Of a DNA stretch of 64,000 nucleotides, positions 9,293 to 18,724 are shown piece after piece. Source of the stretch: Methylomicrobium lacus LW14 (GTDB lineage Bacteria; Pseudomonadota; Gammaproteobacteria; Methylococcales; Methylomonadaceae); the NCBI RefSeq assembly GCF_000527095.1, contig NZ_AZUN01000001.1, forward strand, positions 992,001 through 1,056,000. The letters are read 5' to 3'. Below the pieces are notes generated by a model, which was given only the letters and a program-made list of their open reading frames with translations, made no database searches and had not been told where the DNA came from. Both the position numbers and the translations under genes were made by a program. The first letter of the stretch is position 1; every line of letters starts with the position of its first letter.

Positions 9293-10249
9293 TTAACCCG
9301 GCGACGCCAGCACTACCGCGCCGGTCACCAGCAGGTTCAAAAGTCCCGCCGGCAAGAGAATTTTCCAGCCAAAGGCCATCAGCTGATCGTAGCGCGGGCG
9401 CGGCAGCGCGCCGCGGATCAGAATAAAAAACAACACGCCGATGCCGGTTTTCAGACAAAACCAGACTAAAGGGGGTAGCCATGGCCCCAGCCAGCCGCCG
9501 AAAAAAAGCGTGACGATGATCGCCGAACTCAAGATGATCGCGACATACTCGCCGACGAAAAACATGCCGAATTTCATGCCGGAGTACTCGGTATGAAAGC
9601 CCGCCACCAGTTCCTGTTCGGCTTCGGGCAGGTCGAGAGGTGCGCGTCGGCTCTCGGCGATGACCGCAATCAGGAAGATGACGAAGCCGATAAATTGCGG
9701 CACGACAAACCAGACGCCACGCTGAGCCTCGACGATCTCTCGCAAATTGAATGTACCGGAAAGCATCACCACGCCCATGATCGAAATGCCCATGAAGACT
9801 TCGTAGCTGACGGTCTGCGCCGCGGCGCGCAGGCCGCCGAGCAGCGAATATTTGTTATTGGATGCGTAGCCGGCCAGTACGATGCTGTAGACCGACAGCG
9901 AGGACAAGGCCAGGAAATAAAGCAGCCCGAAATTGAAGTCGATGATGCCAATGCCCGGCGCAAAAGGAATCACCGCGAATCCGAGCAGCATGGCGATGAA
10001 CACGATGGCGGGCGCGAGCACAAATACCCCTTTGTCCGCAAAAGGCGGAATCCAGTCCTCCTTGAAAAACATCTTGATCATATCCGCGGCCACCTGCATC
10101 AGACCCAACGGTCCGACCCGATTGGGCCCGAGTCTGTCCTGCCAGATCGCCAGAAGACGCCGCTCCACCCAGATCAGCATCGCCGCGACAAAAATCACCG
10201 AGGCCAGAATGCCGACGATATCGCTTGCTTGACCGAGTTCAGCGTTCAT
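9293..10249 (-). CDS. nuoH: NADH-quinone oxidoreductase subunit H
   Basis: The membrane subunit that forms the quinone-binding entrance with NuoB and NuoD. The start is ATG 10249 (MNAELGQASDIV, 318 residues), overlapping the nuoG stop by one base (TGATG). The frame open to 10492 is only overlap with nuoG. Family motifs are seen: DRLGPNRVGPLGLMQ, FVGEYVAIILSS and the AEQELVAGFHTEYSG loop. About eight transmembrane helices are present. Confidence 0.95.
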   Translation of the reverse strand: MNAELGQASDIVGILASVIFVAAMLIWVERRLLAIWQDRLGPNRVGPLGLMQVAADMIKMFFKEDWIPPFADKGVFVLAPAIVFIAMLLGFAVIPFAPGIGIIDFNFGLLYFLALSSLSVYSIVLAGYASNNKYSLLGGLRAAAQTVSYEVFMGISIMGVVMLSGTFNLREIVEAQRGVWFVVPQFIGFVIFLIAVIAESRRAPLDLPEAEQELVAGFHTEYSGMKFGMFFVGEYVAIILSSAIIVTLFFGGWLGPWLPPLVWFCLKTGIGVLFFILIRGALPRPRYDQLMAFGWKILLPAGLLNLLVTGAVVLASPG

Positions 10250-12954
10250 CAGCGAATCTCCGTATCGGGCGATTGTTCGGGCTCCGCTTTTTTCAGCACA
10301 ACCCGGGCGCCATTTTTTAAGAGGAGACATTGCGGCAGACCGGCCGTGACGCCGAGCATGGCGGGAGGCAAGGTAAGCTCGATTCGCACAAGACTTCTCA
10401 CTAAGAGAAATCCCTTTGGGTCGAAAATTTCGACTGGCTCGCTGCCGCAGACGCCCAAGGTTTCGGCATCCTCGGGATTGATTAAAACGCAAAAAGCGGG
10501 AAGCCGTTCAACAATCGGTTGTGAATGCAGGCTGAGCTCTTCGCTGCCGAAAATGTTCGGCAGAAGGATGACTCGCCAAAGCCCAGGTTCCTGTTTTGAA
10601 GGCAATGGAATTTCCTTAAACCAGGGCAGCGTTCCCGAGGCTTCAATCAAGCGGATGCCGGCATCGCCGCCGCGCAGAGGACCGCCGATTTGATCCTGGA
10701 ACTTATTGACCGACTGATTGGAATTCCAGCCCGGCGCCCAAACCACCGGCAATAAAGCCGGCTGAACATGAACCGTGTCGCCTTCCATCGAAAAAGCGAA
10801 CGCCGTTTCCGTGTCCTGCGGTTGGCCGAGTTCGCTGACCTTGATGTCGGCATGCATCGCGGTGCGCCCGCTGTAGCGGTGCGGTTGCCGCGGGATTTTA
10901 GCGCCGATGGGTTGGGCATTTCCAAGCGGCGCGAGGCGGTCTAACCAGGCAAGAGCCGGAATAGATGCCGCGCAGGCCGAAGCCAGATCCTGAAAATGGT
11001 TCCATTGAGGGTTCTCGATCGCCTGGATAAGCCATTGCCAACTGGCCTGTACCCGTCCTTCCGCCGGGTAAACCGGAAAATAACGCTGAGCCCGTCCTTC
11101 ATTGCTGACCACGGTGCCTTCGGATTCGGCGAATGTCGCGGCGGGCAGCAACAATTCGACTTTGGTGGCCGTGTTGTTATGTAAACTGTCGATCGCCACG
11201 ACATGGCTAGCGGCACTAAAGAACGAATCCATTTGCGGTATCGGTGCGCGCCGATACAGGTCGTTCTCGAGAATCACCACGGTATCGGTCGAACCGTCGT
11301 TCACGCGCGCGAAAACCTCATGCAGTCGTTTGCCGCCGATCATCGCCAAGCCTAAACTGTTCGCTTCGGGCAGCGTAAAGATCAAGCCTTTGTCCTGAGC
11401 CGGCAGCGCCTTCGCGACATTGTACGCCGCCTGAATGACCGCCAGGCTCGCTGAACTCGTTCCAGTAACAATCAGAGGCCGTTTTGCCTGCATTAATTGG
11501 CTGGCTATCGTGGAAGCCTGCGCCCGTTCCGCATCGCCAAGATCGTGGGGAAGGGGAGATTCCTGATTTAGGTAATGAGCGATCGCGAAGCCAAAACGGG
11601 CGATCGCATCCGGGCTGCCGTGAAAGGTAGAGGTGGCGACATCATCGAGCCGGGTGGCGCAGAGGCTCGCGATGAACAGCGGGCTTCGCGCCAGATTCTG
11701 CAACTGCCGGACAGCGGCATCCAGCCAGTGAGGAATTTTCAATTGGTGGGCCAGTTCGAACGTTGCGTTGCGTACCGCCTGCCGCAGCGATAGCGCTAGA
11801 CGCGGCGCGCTGTGCGTGACGTCTTCTCCCAAAATCAATACCGCATCGGCCTGTTCGGTTTCGTGTAGGGAAGGGGTATGAATGCCGCCTTTAGTCATGA
11901 TATTCAGAATTGTATCGAGCAGCGTGTGCTCGGTGTCGTCAAACCCCAGATAGAAATTGGCCTCGCCGACCAGAGAGCGCAGTGCGAAATTCGCTTCCAG
12001 AGAAGCGCGCGGCGATCCGATGCCAATGGCTCCCTTGGGTAATTTCAGCAGCGTTCGAAAATGCGTCGTCGCGGTTTCCGAAGTTGCGGCGGTTTGACCC
12101 GAAATCCGTGGGGCATGAATGCGGAGGGCACTGTTCACGAAGCCGTAGCCGAAGCGTCCGCGGTCGCAGAGAAAATAGCCGTTCACCTCACCGTGATAAC
12201 GGTTGACGATCCGCCGCAATTCGCCGTAGCGCTCTCCCGGCGCGGTGTTGCAGCCCAGGCTGCAGTGAACGCAGACCGAAGGCGCGGTCTGCAAGTCCCA
12301 TTTGCGCGTGTAATGCGCGCTGAAGGTTTTATCGGTAAAGACGCCAGTCGGACAGACTTCGACCAGATTGCCGCTAAATTCGCTGTCCAGCGCACCGTCT
12401 TCGAAGCGGCCGAAATAGACGTTGTTATGGATGCCGAGCACTTGCAGGTCATGGCTGCCCGCGTAATCGTTATAGAAACGGACGCAACGATAGCAGGCGA
12501 TGCAACGGTTCATTTCGTGATTGATGAACGGGCCTAAATCCTGGTTCCCGTGGGTACGCTTATGGCCTCGATAGCGCCGCGCGGTGTGTCCGGTCATCAC
12601 GGTCATATCTTGCAAATGGCATTCGCCGCCTTCTTCGCACACCGGGCAGTCGTGCGGATGATTGGTCATCAAAAGTTCGATGTTGTCGCGGCGGAATTGC
12701 CGGACCTGTTCGGAATCTATAGAAATACGCATCGCATCGGCGACCGGCGTCATGCACGCCATCGCCAGGCGTCCGTGATTATCGTCCGCGTCCTTGTATT
12801 GGACAATCGCGCACTGCCGGCAGGCGCCCGCCGATCCCAGCGCCGGATGCCAGCAAAAATAAGGAAGATCCAGGCCCAACGACAAACAGGCAGCGAGCAG
12901 ATTGTCGCCGTCCTTTACGTCGTAAGTGCTGCCGTCGATTTCGATGCGGGCCAT
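10249..12954 (-). CDS. nuoG: NADH-quinone oxidoreductase subunit G
   Basis: The large iron-sulfur subunit of the NADH module (901 residues), related to molybdopterin oxidoreductases. N-terminal cluster ligands are seen in order: the 2Fe-2S site (CWHPALGSAGACRQC), the His-Cys 4Fe-4S site (HPHDCPVCEEGGEC) and CIACYRCVRFY. A further CVHCSLGC motif follows around residue 230, as in the additional N7 cluster site of NuoG proteins such as that of E. coli. The C-terminal part resembles the molybdopterin domain but is not expected to be catalytic. The gene overlaps nuoF by one base. Confidence 0.94.
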   Translation of the reverse strand: MARIEIDGSTYDVKDGDNLLAACLSLGLDLPYFCWHPALGSAGACRQCAIVQYKDADDNHGRLAMACMTPVADAMRISIDSEQVRQFRRDNIELLMTNHPHDCPVCEEGGECHLQDMTVMTGHTARRYRGHKRTHGNQDLGPFINHEMNRCIACYRCVRFYNDYAGSHDLQVLGIHNNVYFGRFEDGALDSEFSGNLVEVCPTGVFTDKTFSAHYTRKWDLQTAPSVCVHCSLGCNTAPGERYGELRRIVNRYHGEVNGYFLCDRGRFGYGFVNSALRIHAPRISGQTAATSETATTHFRTLLKLPKGAIGIGSPRASLEANFALRSLVGEANFYLGFDDTEHTLLDTILNIMTKGGIHTPSLHETEQADAVLILGEDVTHSAPRLALSLRQAVRNATFELAHQLKIPHWLDAAVRQLQNLARSPLFIASLCATRLDDVATSTFHGSPDAIARFGFAIAHYLNQESPLPHDLGDAERAQASTIASQLMQAKRPLIVTGTSSASLAVIQAAYNVAKALPAQDKGLIFTLPEANSLGLAMIGGKRLHEVFARVNDGSTDTVVILENDLYRRAPIPQMDSFFSAASHVVAIDSLHNNTATKVELLLPAATFAESEGTVVSNEGRAQRYFPVYPAEGRVQASWQWLIQAIENPQWNHFQDLASACAASIPALAWLDRLAPLGNAQPIGAKIPRQPHRYSGRTAMHADIKVSELGQPQDTETAFAFSMEGDTVHVQPALLPVVWAPGWNSNQSVNKFQDQIGGPLRGGDAGIRLIEASGTLPWFKEIPLPSKQEPGLWRVILLPNIFGSEELSLHSQPIVERLPAFCVLINPEDAETLGVCGSEPVEIFDPKGFLLVRSLVRIELTLPPAMLGVTAGLPQCLLLKNGARVVLKKAEPEQSPDTEIR

Positions 12955-14255
12955 CAGCCGGTCTCCAGGATCGTATTGCCGCAGGAAATGTAGCGCTCAA
13001 AATCCGCGCGGAAATATTTCAGTGCACTTTGCAAAGGCTCCATTGCGCCGGGAGCCAAGGCGCAAAAAGTATTGCCGGGCCCCAGCATCCGAGTTAAGCC
13101 GGCTAGCGTATCGAGATCTTCGAGCCGTCCGCGTCCCTCTATGATGTCTTTCAACAAGGTGACCGTCCACGGCAAACCGTCCCGGCACGGCGTGCACCAG
13201 CCGCACGACTCCTGGGCAAAGAATTGTTCAAGGTTGAGCACCATTTGCACCGGGCAGGTCTGGTCGTCGAGCACGATGAGGGTGCCTGTGCCCATGCGGC
13301 TGCCGGCCTTCGTAACCGCATCGTAATCCATCGGCACGTCGAGATGTTCGGGCAGCAGGAAATCGGTCGAGGCGCCTCCGGGCAGAAAGCCGCGCAGCTG
13401 ATAGCCATCGCGCATGCCGCCGGCATGATCCTCGATGATTTCGCGGATCGGCGTGCCCATAGGCAATTCCCAGAGGCCTGGGCGCCTGACCCGCCCGCTC
13501 GCGCCGAACAGCTTGGTGCCCTTGTCCGCGCCGCGTCCGAGGCTGCGATACCATTCGACGCCGTAACGCAGAATATGCGGCACGTTGCACAAGGTTTCGA
13601 CATTGTTGACCACCGTCGGCTTGCCCCACAGGCCGCTGACCACCGCGAAGGGCGGCTTGGGGCGCGGGGTGGCGCGTTTGCCTTCCAGCGCATTCAAGAG
13701 CGCCGACTCCTCGCCGCAGATATAGCGGCCGGCGCTGCTATGCAGATGAATCCGCAGGCTGAAATCGGAATGGAGTATATGCTCGCCGACATAGCCCTGG
13801 GCGCGGGCTTCCTCTAGGGCGTGGGCCAATCTTTCGGCCGCCAGGTGGTATTCACCGCGCAGAAAGATATAGGCGGTTTGCGCCTGAATCGCGTAGGCGG
13901 CGATCACGATGCCTTCGAGCAATTGATGCGGGTCTTTTTCGAGCAGGAGCCTGTCCTTGAACGTCCCCGGTTCCATTTCATCGCCGTTGACGACCAGATA
14001 GTGGGTTGGGTTTCTGTCGGCGTCGTTCGGCTCCGGCATCGGAACGAGGCTCCATTTCAGGCCGGTATTGAAGCCTGCGCCGCCCCGGCCTCTGAGTCCT
14101 GAGTCCTTGACCCATTGCTGGACTTCTTTTGGCTGTAGATTCTTAATCGCGTTGGCGAGTCCCTGATAGCCGCCGGTTTGCAGATAATCCGCCAGCGACG
14201 CGAAGGGGCGATCCGCTTTGATGTTTTGGGTTAATGGTCTGTCCATTCTATCCAT
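12954..14255 (-). CDS. nuoF: NADH-quinone oxidoreductase subunit F
   Basis: The NADH- and FMN-binding subunit, where electrons enter complex I. Visible motifs are the glycine-rich RGRGGAGFNTGLKWS, the nucleotide-binding YICGEESALLNALEG and the N3 cluster site ESCGWCTPCRDG. Length is 433 residues. ATG 14255 is used; an ATG three codons later is possible. It starts six bases after nuoE ends. Confidence 0.95.
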   Translation of the reverse strand: MDRMDRPLTQNIKADRPFASLADYLQTGGYQGLANAIKNLQPKEVQQWVKDSGLRGRGGAGFNTGLKWSLVPMPEPNDADRNPTHYLVVNGDEMEPGTFKDRLLLEKDPHQLLEGIVIAAYAIQAQTAYIFLRGEYHLAAERLAHALEEARAQGYVGEHILHSDFSLRIHLHSSAGRYICGEESALLNALEGKRATPRPKPPFAVVSGLWGKPTVVNNVETLCNVPHILRYGVEWYRSLGRGADKGTKLFGASGRVRRPGLWELPMGTPIREIIEDHAGGMRDGYQLRGFLPGGASTDFLLPEHLDVPMDYDAVTKAGSRMGTGTLIVLDDQTCPVQMVLNLEQFFAQESCGWCTPCRDGLPWTVTLLKDIIEGRGRLEDLDTLAGLTRMLGPGNTFCALAPGAMEPLQSALKYFRADFERYISCGNTILETG

Positions 14256-14261
14256 CGCGCT

Positions 14262-14750
14262 TTATTCCCCGAAAATCTGCTTCACCGTATTATCGGCGAG
14301 ATCCAGTATCAGTTGATCGCCGACCATCGCCACCGGTGCGTGATCGCAGGCGCCGAGGCAGACGATCGGTAAAATCGTGTATTCGCCATCTTGTGACATT
14401 TCGCCGAGTTCGACGTTCAAATGCCGGCACAGACGTTCGCGGACCTGTTCAGCGCCCAGCATCCAGCAAGTGACGCTGTTACAAACATGGATCACGGTCT
14501 TGCCGACGGGCTGACGATAGATCAGATTATAAAAAGTCGCGACGCCTTCCAGTTGCGCCGGCGCGATAGCGAGCAATTCGGCGACGGCCACGAGGCTGTC
14601 GTCGGAAACCCAGCCGCGGTGTTTTTGAACGATCTTCAGCGCCTCTATCGAAACGGCTGACTTGTCTTCATAGTGGCTCATTTCGCTGTGAATCTCGCCG
14701 ATTTCGGCGGAGCTTAACCCTGCAAACGGTGGGTTTGTTGATTCCTGCAT
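14262..14750 (-). CDS. nuoE: NADH-quinone oxidoreductase subunit E
   Basis: A thioredoxin-fold 2Fe-2S subunit (cluster N1a) of the NADH module. The four ligands fall in the segments CNSVTCWMLG and CLGACDHAPV. The 162 residues are typical. The stop of nuoCD and the start of this gene are separated by one base. It sits in the standard order nuoCD-E-F-G. Confidence 0.95.
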   Translation of the reverse strand: MQESTNPPFAGLSSAEIGEIHSEMSHYEDKSAVSIEALKIVQKHRGWVSDDSLVAVAELLAIAPAQLEGVATFYNLIYRQPVGKTVIHVCNSVTCWMLGAEQVRERLCRHLNVELGEMSQDGEYTILPIVCLGACDHAPVAMVGDQLILDLADNTVKQIFGE

Positions 14751-14751
14751 G

Positions 14752-16530
14752 TCAGCGGTCCACGTCGGCCATCACAAAATCGATGCTGGCCAGTATCGCG
14801 ATCAGGTCGGGTATCATCATGCCCCGGCACATCATCGGTATCATTTGCAAATGTGCGAAAGAAGGCGTTCGGATGCGGGTGCGGTAGGACATGCCGCCGC
14901 CGTCGCTGGTCAAGTAATAGGCGTTCAAGCCCTTGGTCGCCTCGACGGTCACACAGGCCTCGCCGGCCGGTACGACAGGCCCCCAGCTCACGTTCAGAAA
15001 ATGTTGAATCAAGGTTTCGATATCGTGCAGCGTGCGCGTCTTCGGCGGTGGCGTGGTTAGCGGATGCTCGGCCTTATAGGGGCCTTCTGGCATGTTGTCC
15101 AGGCATTGCTTGATAATCCTGACGCTCTGGCGCATTTCCTCGACTCGCACCGCGCAGCGGTCGTAGCAGTCGCCATGCGCTGCGGTCGGTATCTCGAAGT
15201 CGTAGTTTTGGTAGCCCGAGTACGGCCGCGCTTTCCGGTAATCCCAGTCCAGGCCGGTCGCGCGCAGTCCCGCGCCGGTCGCGCTCCAGGCTATCGCTTG
15301 CTGGGTCGTATAAGCGCCGACGCCCTGCGTCCGGCGTTTGATCGTGCTGTTCTGTAGCACCAGTTTGTCGTAATCGTCCAGCCGCCCCGGCAGATAGTCG
15401 ACAAATTCCCGAATCCTCCTGTCCCAGCCTTTCGGCAAATCCATCGCGACGCCGCCGATCCGGAAATAGCTGGAATGCATGCGGGCGCCGCTGATCGTTT
15501 CGACAATATCGAAGACCTTTTCGCGGTCGATGAACATGTAAAAAATAGGCGACATCTGGCCGATGTCCTGCGCAAAGGTGCCATAGAACAAAAGATGGCT
15601 GGCCAGCCGGTAGAATTCGGAAATCATGACCCGAATCACCTCGGCCCGCTGCGGGACCTTGATGCCCGCCAGTTTTTCGACCGCCAGCACATAAGGCAGG
15701 TTGTTCAGCGAGCCGCCCAGGTAATCGACCCGGTCCGTGTAAGGGATATAGGTATGCCATGATTGGCGTTCACCCATTTTTTCGGCGCCGCGGTGGTGAT
15801 AGCCGATGTCCGGCAACGCGTTGACGATCTCTTCGCCGTCCAGTTGCAGGGCGATGCGAAAAGCGCCGTGAACGCTCGGATGATTCGGCCCCATGTTCAG
15901 AAACATGAAGTCGGTCTCTTCGCTGCTCCGGCTCATGCCCCAATCCTCGGGAACGAAGCGCAAGGCGTCTTGCTCGATTTCTTGGCGTTCGTCGGGAAGG
16001 CTAAAAGGTTCCATTTCGGTCGCGCGGGCGTAATGGTCCTTGCGCAGCGGATGGCCTTGCCAGGTTGGCGGCATGATGATGCGCCGAAGATGCGGATGGC
16101 CTTCGAAGACGATGCCGAACATGTCCCAGACTTCGCGTTCGTACCAGTCGGCGGCGGGCCAGATATCGCTAATCGTCGGTAGGGCTAAATCATCTTCGTA
16201 CAGGGCCACTTTCAGACGAATGTCCTCGTTGCGGGTAAATGAAAGTAGATGATAGATGACTGTAAAGTCGCTTTCCGGCAGGCCGTGACGGTGAACGCGC
16301 TGACGCTCGTCGACGGCGGTCAGGTCGAACAGCAGCACATAAGGGGAAAATATCTGGAGCTTTAAATAGCCAAGGATGGTGCGAAGATGCTGACGAGGTA
16401 TCCATAAGGTCGCGATGCCGTCGTCGGTGGATTGAGTAATTAGGTCGGCGATACTCAAGCGCTCGGCGAGTTCCTGTGCGATTTCGAGATTGCCAGAAGG
16501 GTCAGCGGTTTGGTCGGCGTTAGCGTTCAC
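14752..16530 (-). CDS. nuoCD: Fused NADH-quinone oxidoreductase subunit C/D
   Basis: One 592-residue protein joins NuoC (about residues 30-195, with the signature around YEREVWDMFGIVFEGHPHL) to NuoD (about 210-592). NuoD forms the quinone site with NuoB; the GPNHPSVHGAFRI and SVHG-type motif is present, as is the RGAEKMGE segment. The fusion is known from Enterobacteria and many gammaproteobacteria. Nothing suggests a frameshift artefact, since the linker is continuous and typical. Confidence 0.96.
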   Translation of the reverse strand: MNANADQTADPSGNLEIAQELAERLSIADLITQSTDDGIATLWIPRQHLRTILGYLKLQIFSPYVLLFDLTAVDERQRVHRHGLPESDFTVIYHLLSFTRNEDIRLKVALYEDDLALPTISDIWPAADWYEREVWDMFGIVFEGHPHLRRIIMPPTWQGHPLRKDHYARATEMEPFSLPDERQEIEQDALRFVPEDWGMSRSSEETDFMFLNMGPNHPSVHGAFRIALQLDGEEIVNALPDIGYHHRGAEKMGERQSWHTYIPYTDRVDYLGGSLNNLPYVLAVEKLAGIKVPQRAEVIRVMISEFYRLASHLLFYGTFAQDIGQMSPIFYMFIDREKVFDIVETISGARMHSSYFRIGGVAMDLPKGWDRRIREFVDYLPGRLDDYDKLVLQNSTIKRRTQGVGAYTTQQAIAWSATGAGLRATGLDWDYRKARPYSGYQNYDFEIPTAAHGDCYDRCAVRVEEMRQSVRIIKQCLDNMPEGPYKAEHPLTTPPPKTRTLHDIETLIQHFLNVSWGPVVPAGEACVTVEATKGLNAYYLTSDGGGMSYRTRIRTPSFAHLQMIPMMCRGMMIPDLIAILASIDFVMADVDR

Positions 16531-16556
16531 TGTTTAATCCCCTGAATCCGGTCGAT

Positions 16557-17198
16557 CTAGAGTTCGTCGGGACTTCTTAACTCCCGAGTGCGCATCCTTT
16601 CATCGGTCAGAAGGTCGCGATAGCTCGGTTTTTCGGCCGGTTTGACGACGGCTTGGTCGCCGACGATCCAGCTTAAAGGGCGCCTTTCCTGGCCTATCGC
16701 ATTTTGCAGCAGCATCAGCCCCTGCAATAGCGCTTCAGGCCGGGGAGGGCAGCCCGGCACATAAACGTCGACCGGCAGAAATTTATCTACGCCCTGCACG
16801 ACACTGTAGATATCGTACATACCGCCGGAGTTCGCGCAGGAACCCATCGAAATCACCCAACGCGGCTCCAGCATCTGCTCATACAGGCGTTTAATGACAG
16901 GCGCCATTTTCCGAAAAACGGTGCCTGATATGACGATCAAATCGGCCTGACGAGGCGAAGCACGGATCACCTCGGAGCCGAAACGGGCAATGTCGTGACG
17001 GCTGGTGAAGGCGGTCGCCATTTCGACGTAACAGCAGGAAAGCCCGAAATTAAACGGCCAGACCGAATTGGCCTGGCCCCAGGCGACCATGTCCTCGAGT
17101 CTCGCGAGCAGGAAGCTGTGGCGAAGCACCTCTTCGTTCGCATGCGTCCCTGGTTGCGGGGCGGGATCATCGTCGGCGCGGGTCAGAGTCCAATGCAT
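16557..17198 (-). CDS. nuoB: NADH-quinone oxidoreductase subunit B
   Basis: Carries the terminal cluster N2 next to the quinone site. The ligand set is visible: the double cysteine in FGLSCCYVEMA, then GSCANSGG and VPGCPPRPEALL. The 213 residues include a C-terminal extension of about 40 residues beyond the core. It lies between nuoA (9-base gap) and nuoCD (26-base gap). Confidence 0.95.
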   Translation of the reverse strand: MHWTLTRADDDPAPQPGTHANEEVLRHSFLLARLEDMVAWGQANSVWPFNFGLSCCYVEMATAFTSRHDIARFGSEVIRASPRQADLIVISGTVFRKMAPVIKRLYEQMLEPRWVISMGSCANSGGMYDIYSVVQGVDKFLPVDVYVPGCPPRPEALLQGLMLLQNAIGQERRPLSWIVGDQAVVKPAEKPSYRDLLTDERMRTRELRSPDEL

Positions 17199-17207
17199 GA
17201 ATATCCC

Positions 17208-17621
17208 CTATGGCCTGTTGACAGGAGCATCGTGGCGTTGCCGGCGGGTCCGCCAGTCGAGCGCGCCGATTGCGGCGAGGTAGATTAGTGTTGCGATCAG
17301 GATGCCGATAAAAATCAACGCTTCGAAAAAGCCCATCCACCCTGCCTGCTTCACGGCCACTGACCAGGCAAACAGAAAGACGGTCTCCATATCGAAGATC
17401 ACAAAAAAAATCGCTATCAGATAGAAGTGCACCGAAAAACGAATATGCACATCGCCTGTTGGGACGATGCCGGATTCGAAAGGCTCATCGGCAGCCTGCG
17501 CGCGGTGTCTTTGTCCGAGAAGATAAGCGCCGCCCAGCATCATGGCAGTAATCAAGAGTATCGCCCCGAAATAAATGATCAGAGGGAGAAGATTGGCGGC
17601 AGGACTGACTTCGGCATTCAT
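17208..17621 (-). CDS. nuoA: NADH-quinone oxidoreductase subunit A
   Basis: The first gene of the operon: a 137-residue membrane subunit with three predicted helices. The conserved loop PFESGIVPTGDVHIRFSVHF and the acidic FVIFDMETVFLF helix are present. The start ATG 17621 has GAGGGT about seven bases upstream. The operon promoter should lie in 17622-17826; no confident sigma-70 boxes were picked. Confidence 0.95.
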   Translation of the reverse strand: MNAEVSPAANLLPLIIYFGAILLITAMMLGGAYLLGQRHRAQAADEPFESGIVPTGDVHIRFSVHFYLIAIFFVIFDMETVFLFAWSVAVKQAGWMGFFEALIFIGILIATLIYLAAIGALDWRTRRQRHDAPVNRP

Positions 17622-17826
17622 TCAGAACCCTCATCTTACCGAGAATGAGAAGGAGACCAGCCTTCAGAGTCACCAAATTTGAATCAATTCGGGCTTCGAT
17701 AAAGCTTATTTCGGATAGTCTCTATTTGGGGATAAAAACTGTCCCCCTAGCTTCATTTAATTGATGTGACAAAACAATTCGGTAATCGTTCGCAGATTTT
17801 TTGTACTTGAGTTAATACGAATGAAC
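17622..17826. promoter_or_regulatory. Region upstream of nuo operon
   Basis: About 205 bases between nuoA and the 3' end of the PRPP-synthetase-like gene. It must hold the nuo promoter, since transcription points left from here. A small inverted repeat, GGGGA (17728-17732) with TCCCC (17742-17746), is seen. No reliable -35/-10 pair could be chosen by eye. Confidence 0.35.
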
Positions 17827-18720
17827 TCATCCTTTCCCATTCCCGTTCAGCATCGCCTTGACTGCATCGGCCAGCAAGCCGTCCAGCCTGATGCAGGAGG
17901 TCGTATGATCGATGCTGTCGGTGCTCCAGAGCGTCTGGATGCCGGCCTCTCGAATCACGCGCTCGGCATCGCCGCAAAACAGCGCATGGGTCACGACCGC
18001 ATGAATCTCGCCTGCGCCTTTGGCCTTTAACAATTCGGCGGCCTTGGCCAGCGTGCGTCCGGTGCTGGCCATGTCGTCGACGATCACGACCGGTTGGTGG
18101 CGGTAATCAGCCTCCGGCAGCGTCAGCGTGACCTGGGTATCGCCGAGCCTGACTTTTTCCGCGACCTGAAAGGCAAAGCCGGTCATCACGGCGAGCGTCG
18201 CCACCCATTGCCTCGATTCGCTGTCGGGCCCCAGCAACAGCGCGGTATCGAGCTGCTGTTTGAGAAAATCCGCGATCGCGGCCGTGGCGTTCAGGCTGAT
18301 TGCATGGTCAAGCGGTATCGCCTGTTGCAGCCGGTCGATCCGGTGCAGGTGCGGATCGACCGTGATCACAGCGTCGAATAGGTCGGCCAGCAACCGACCG
18401 ATGTGACGCTGGCTGACCGCGACGCCCGGCCGGTTCGCAAAGTCCTGGCGCATGTAGCAGAGATAAGGCGCGATCAGCGTCAAACGCTTTGCGCCGAGTT
18501 CCCTTGCGGTTCTGGCAGAGAGCCATAATTCGATCAGCTTGTCGTTCGGCTGGTTCAGGCTGCGGCAAATCAGCACATGCTCGGGCAAATCGGGGGGCAG
18601 GGCGATGAAACTTTCGCCGTCCGGAAAATGATGCACCTCGACTACGGCCAGCGGCAGTCCGAGACGCTTTGCCAGGCGTCGCGCCTGCGGCAGATAATCG
18701 GAAAAGGCCAGAATCAGCAT
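17827..18720 (-). CDS. Ribose-phosphate pyrophosphokinase-like protein
   Basis: A 297-residue protein of the PRPP synthetase family, expected to make PRPP from ribose 5-phosphate and ATP. The PRPP-binding loop VVIVDDMASTGRTL is present near residue 215, and the catalytic-flap region around SLNQPNDKLIELW and APYLCYMRQD is recognisable. It is shorter than the usual housekeeping Prs (about 315) and lacks some of its loops, so it is probably a second, specialised copy. It follows the phosphorylase gene after four bases, pointing to a shared nucleotide-salvage task, possibly routing the ribose moiety released from nucleotides. This link is inference. Confidence 0.85.
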   Translation of the reverse strand: MLILAFSDYLPQARRLAKRLGLPLAVVEVHHFPDGESFIALPPDLPEHVLICRSLNQPNDKLIELWLSARTARELGAKRLTLIAPYLCYMRQDFANRPGVAVSQRHIGRLLADLFDAVITVDPHLHRIDRLQQAIPLDHAISLNATAAIADFLKQQLDTALLLGPDSESRQWVATLAVMTGFAFQVAEKVRLGDTQVTLTLPEADYRHQPVVIVDDMASTGRTLAKAAELLKAKGAGEIHAVVTHALFCGDAERVIREAGIQTLWSTDSIDHTTSCIRLDGLLADAVKAMLNGNGKG

Positions 18721-18724
18721 CGTT

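Noticed and set aside
9593..10693. Long plus-strand reading frame inside nuoH/nuoG
   Set aside because: Antisense to clear complex I genes with strong motifs; composition is typical of GC-rich shadow frames.
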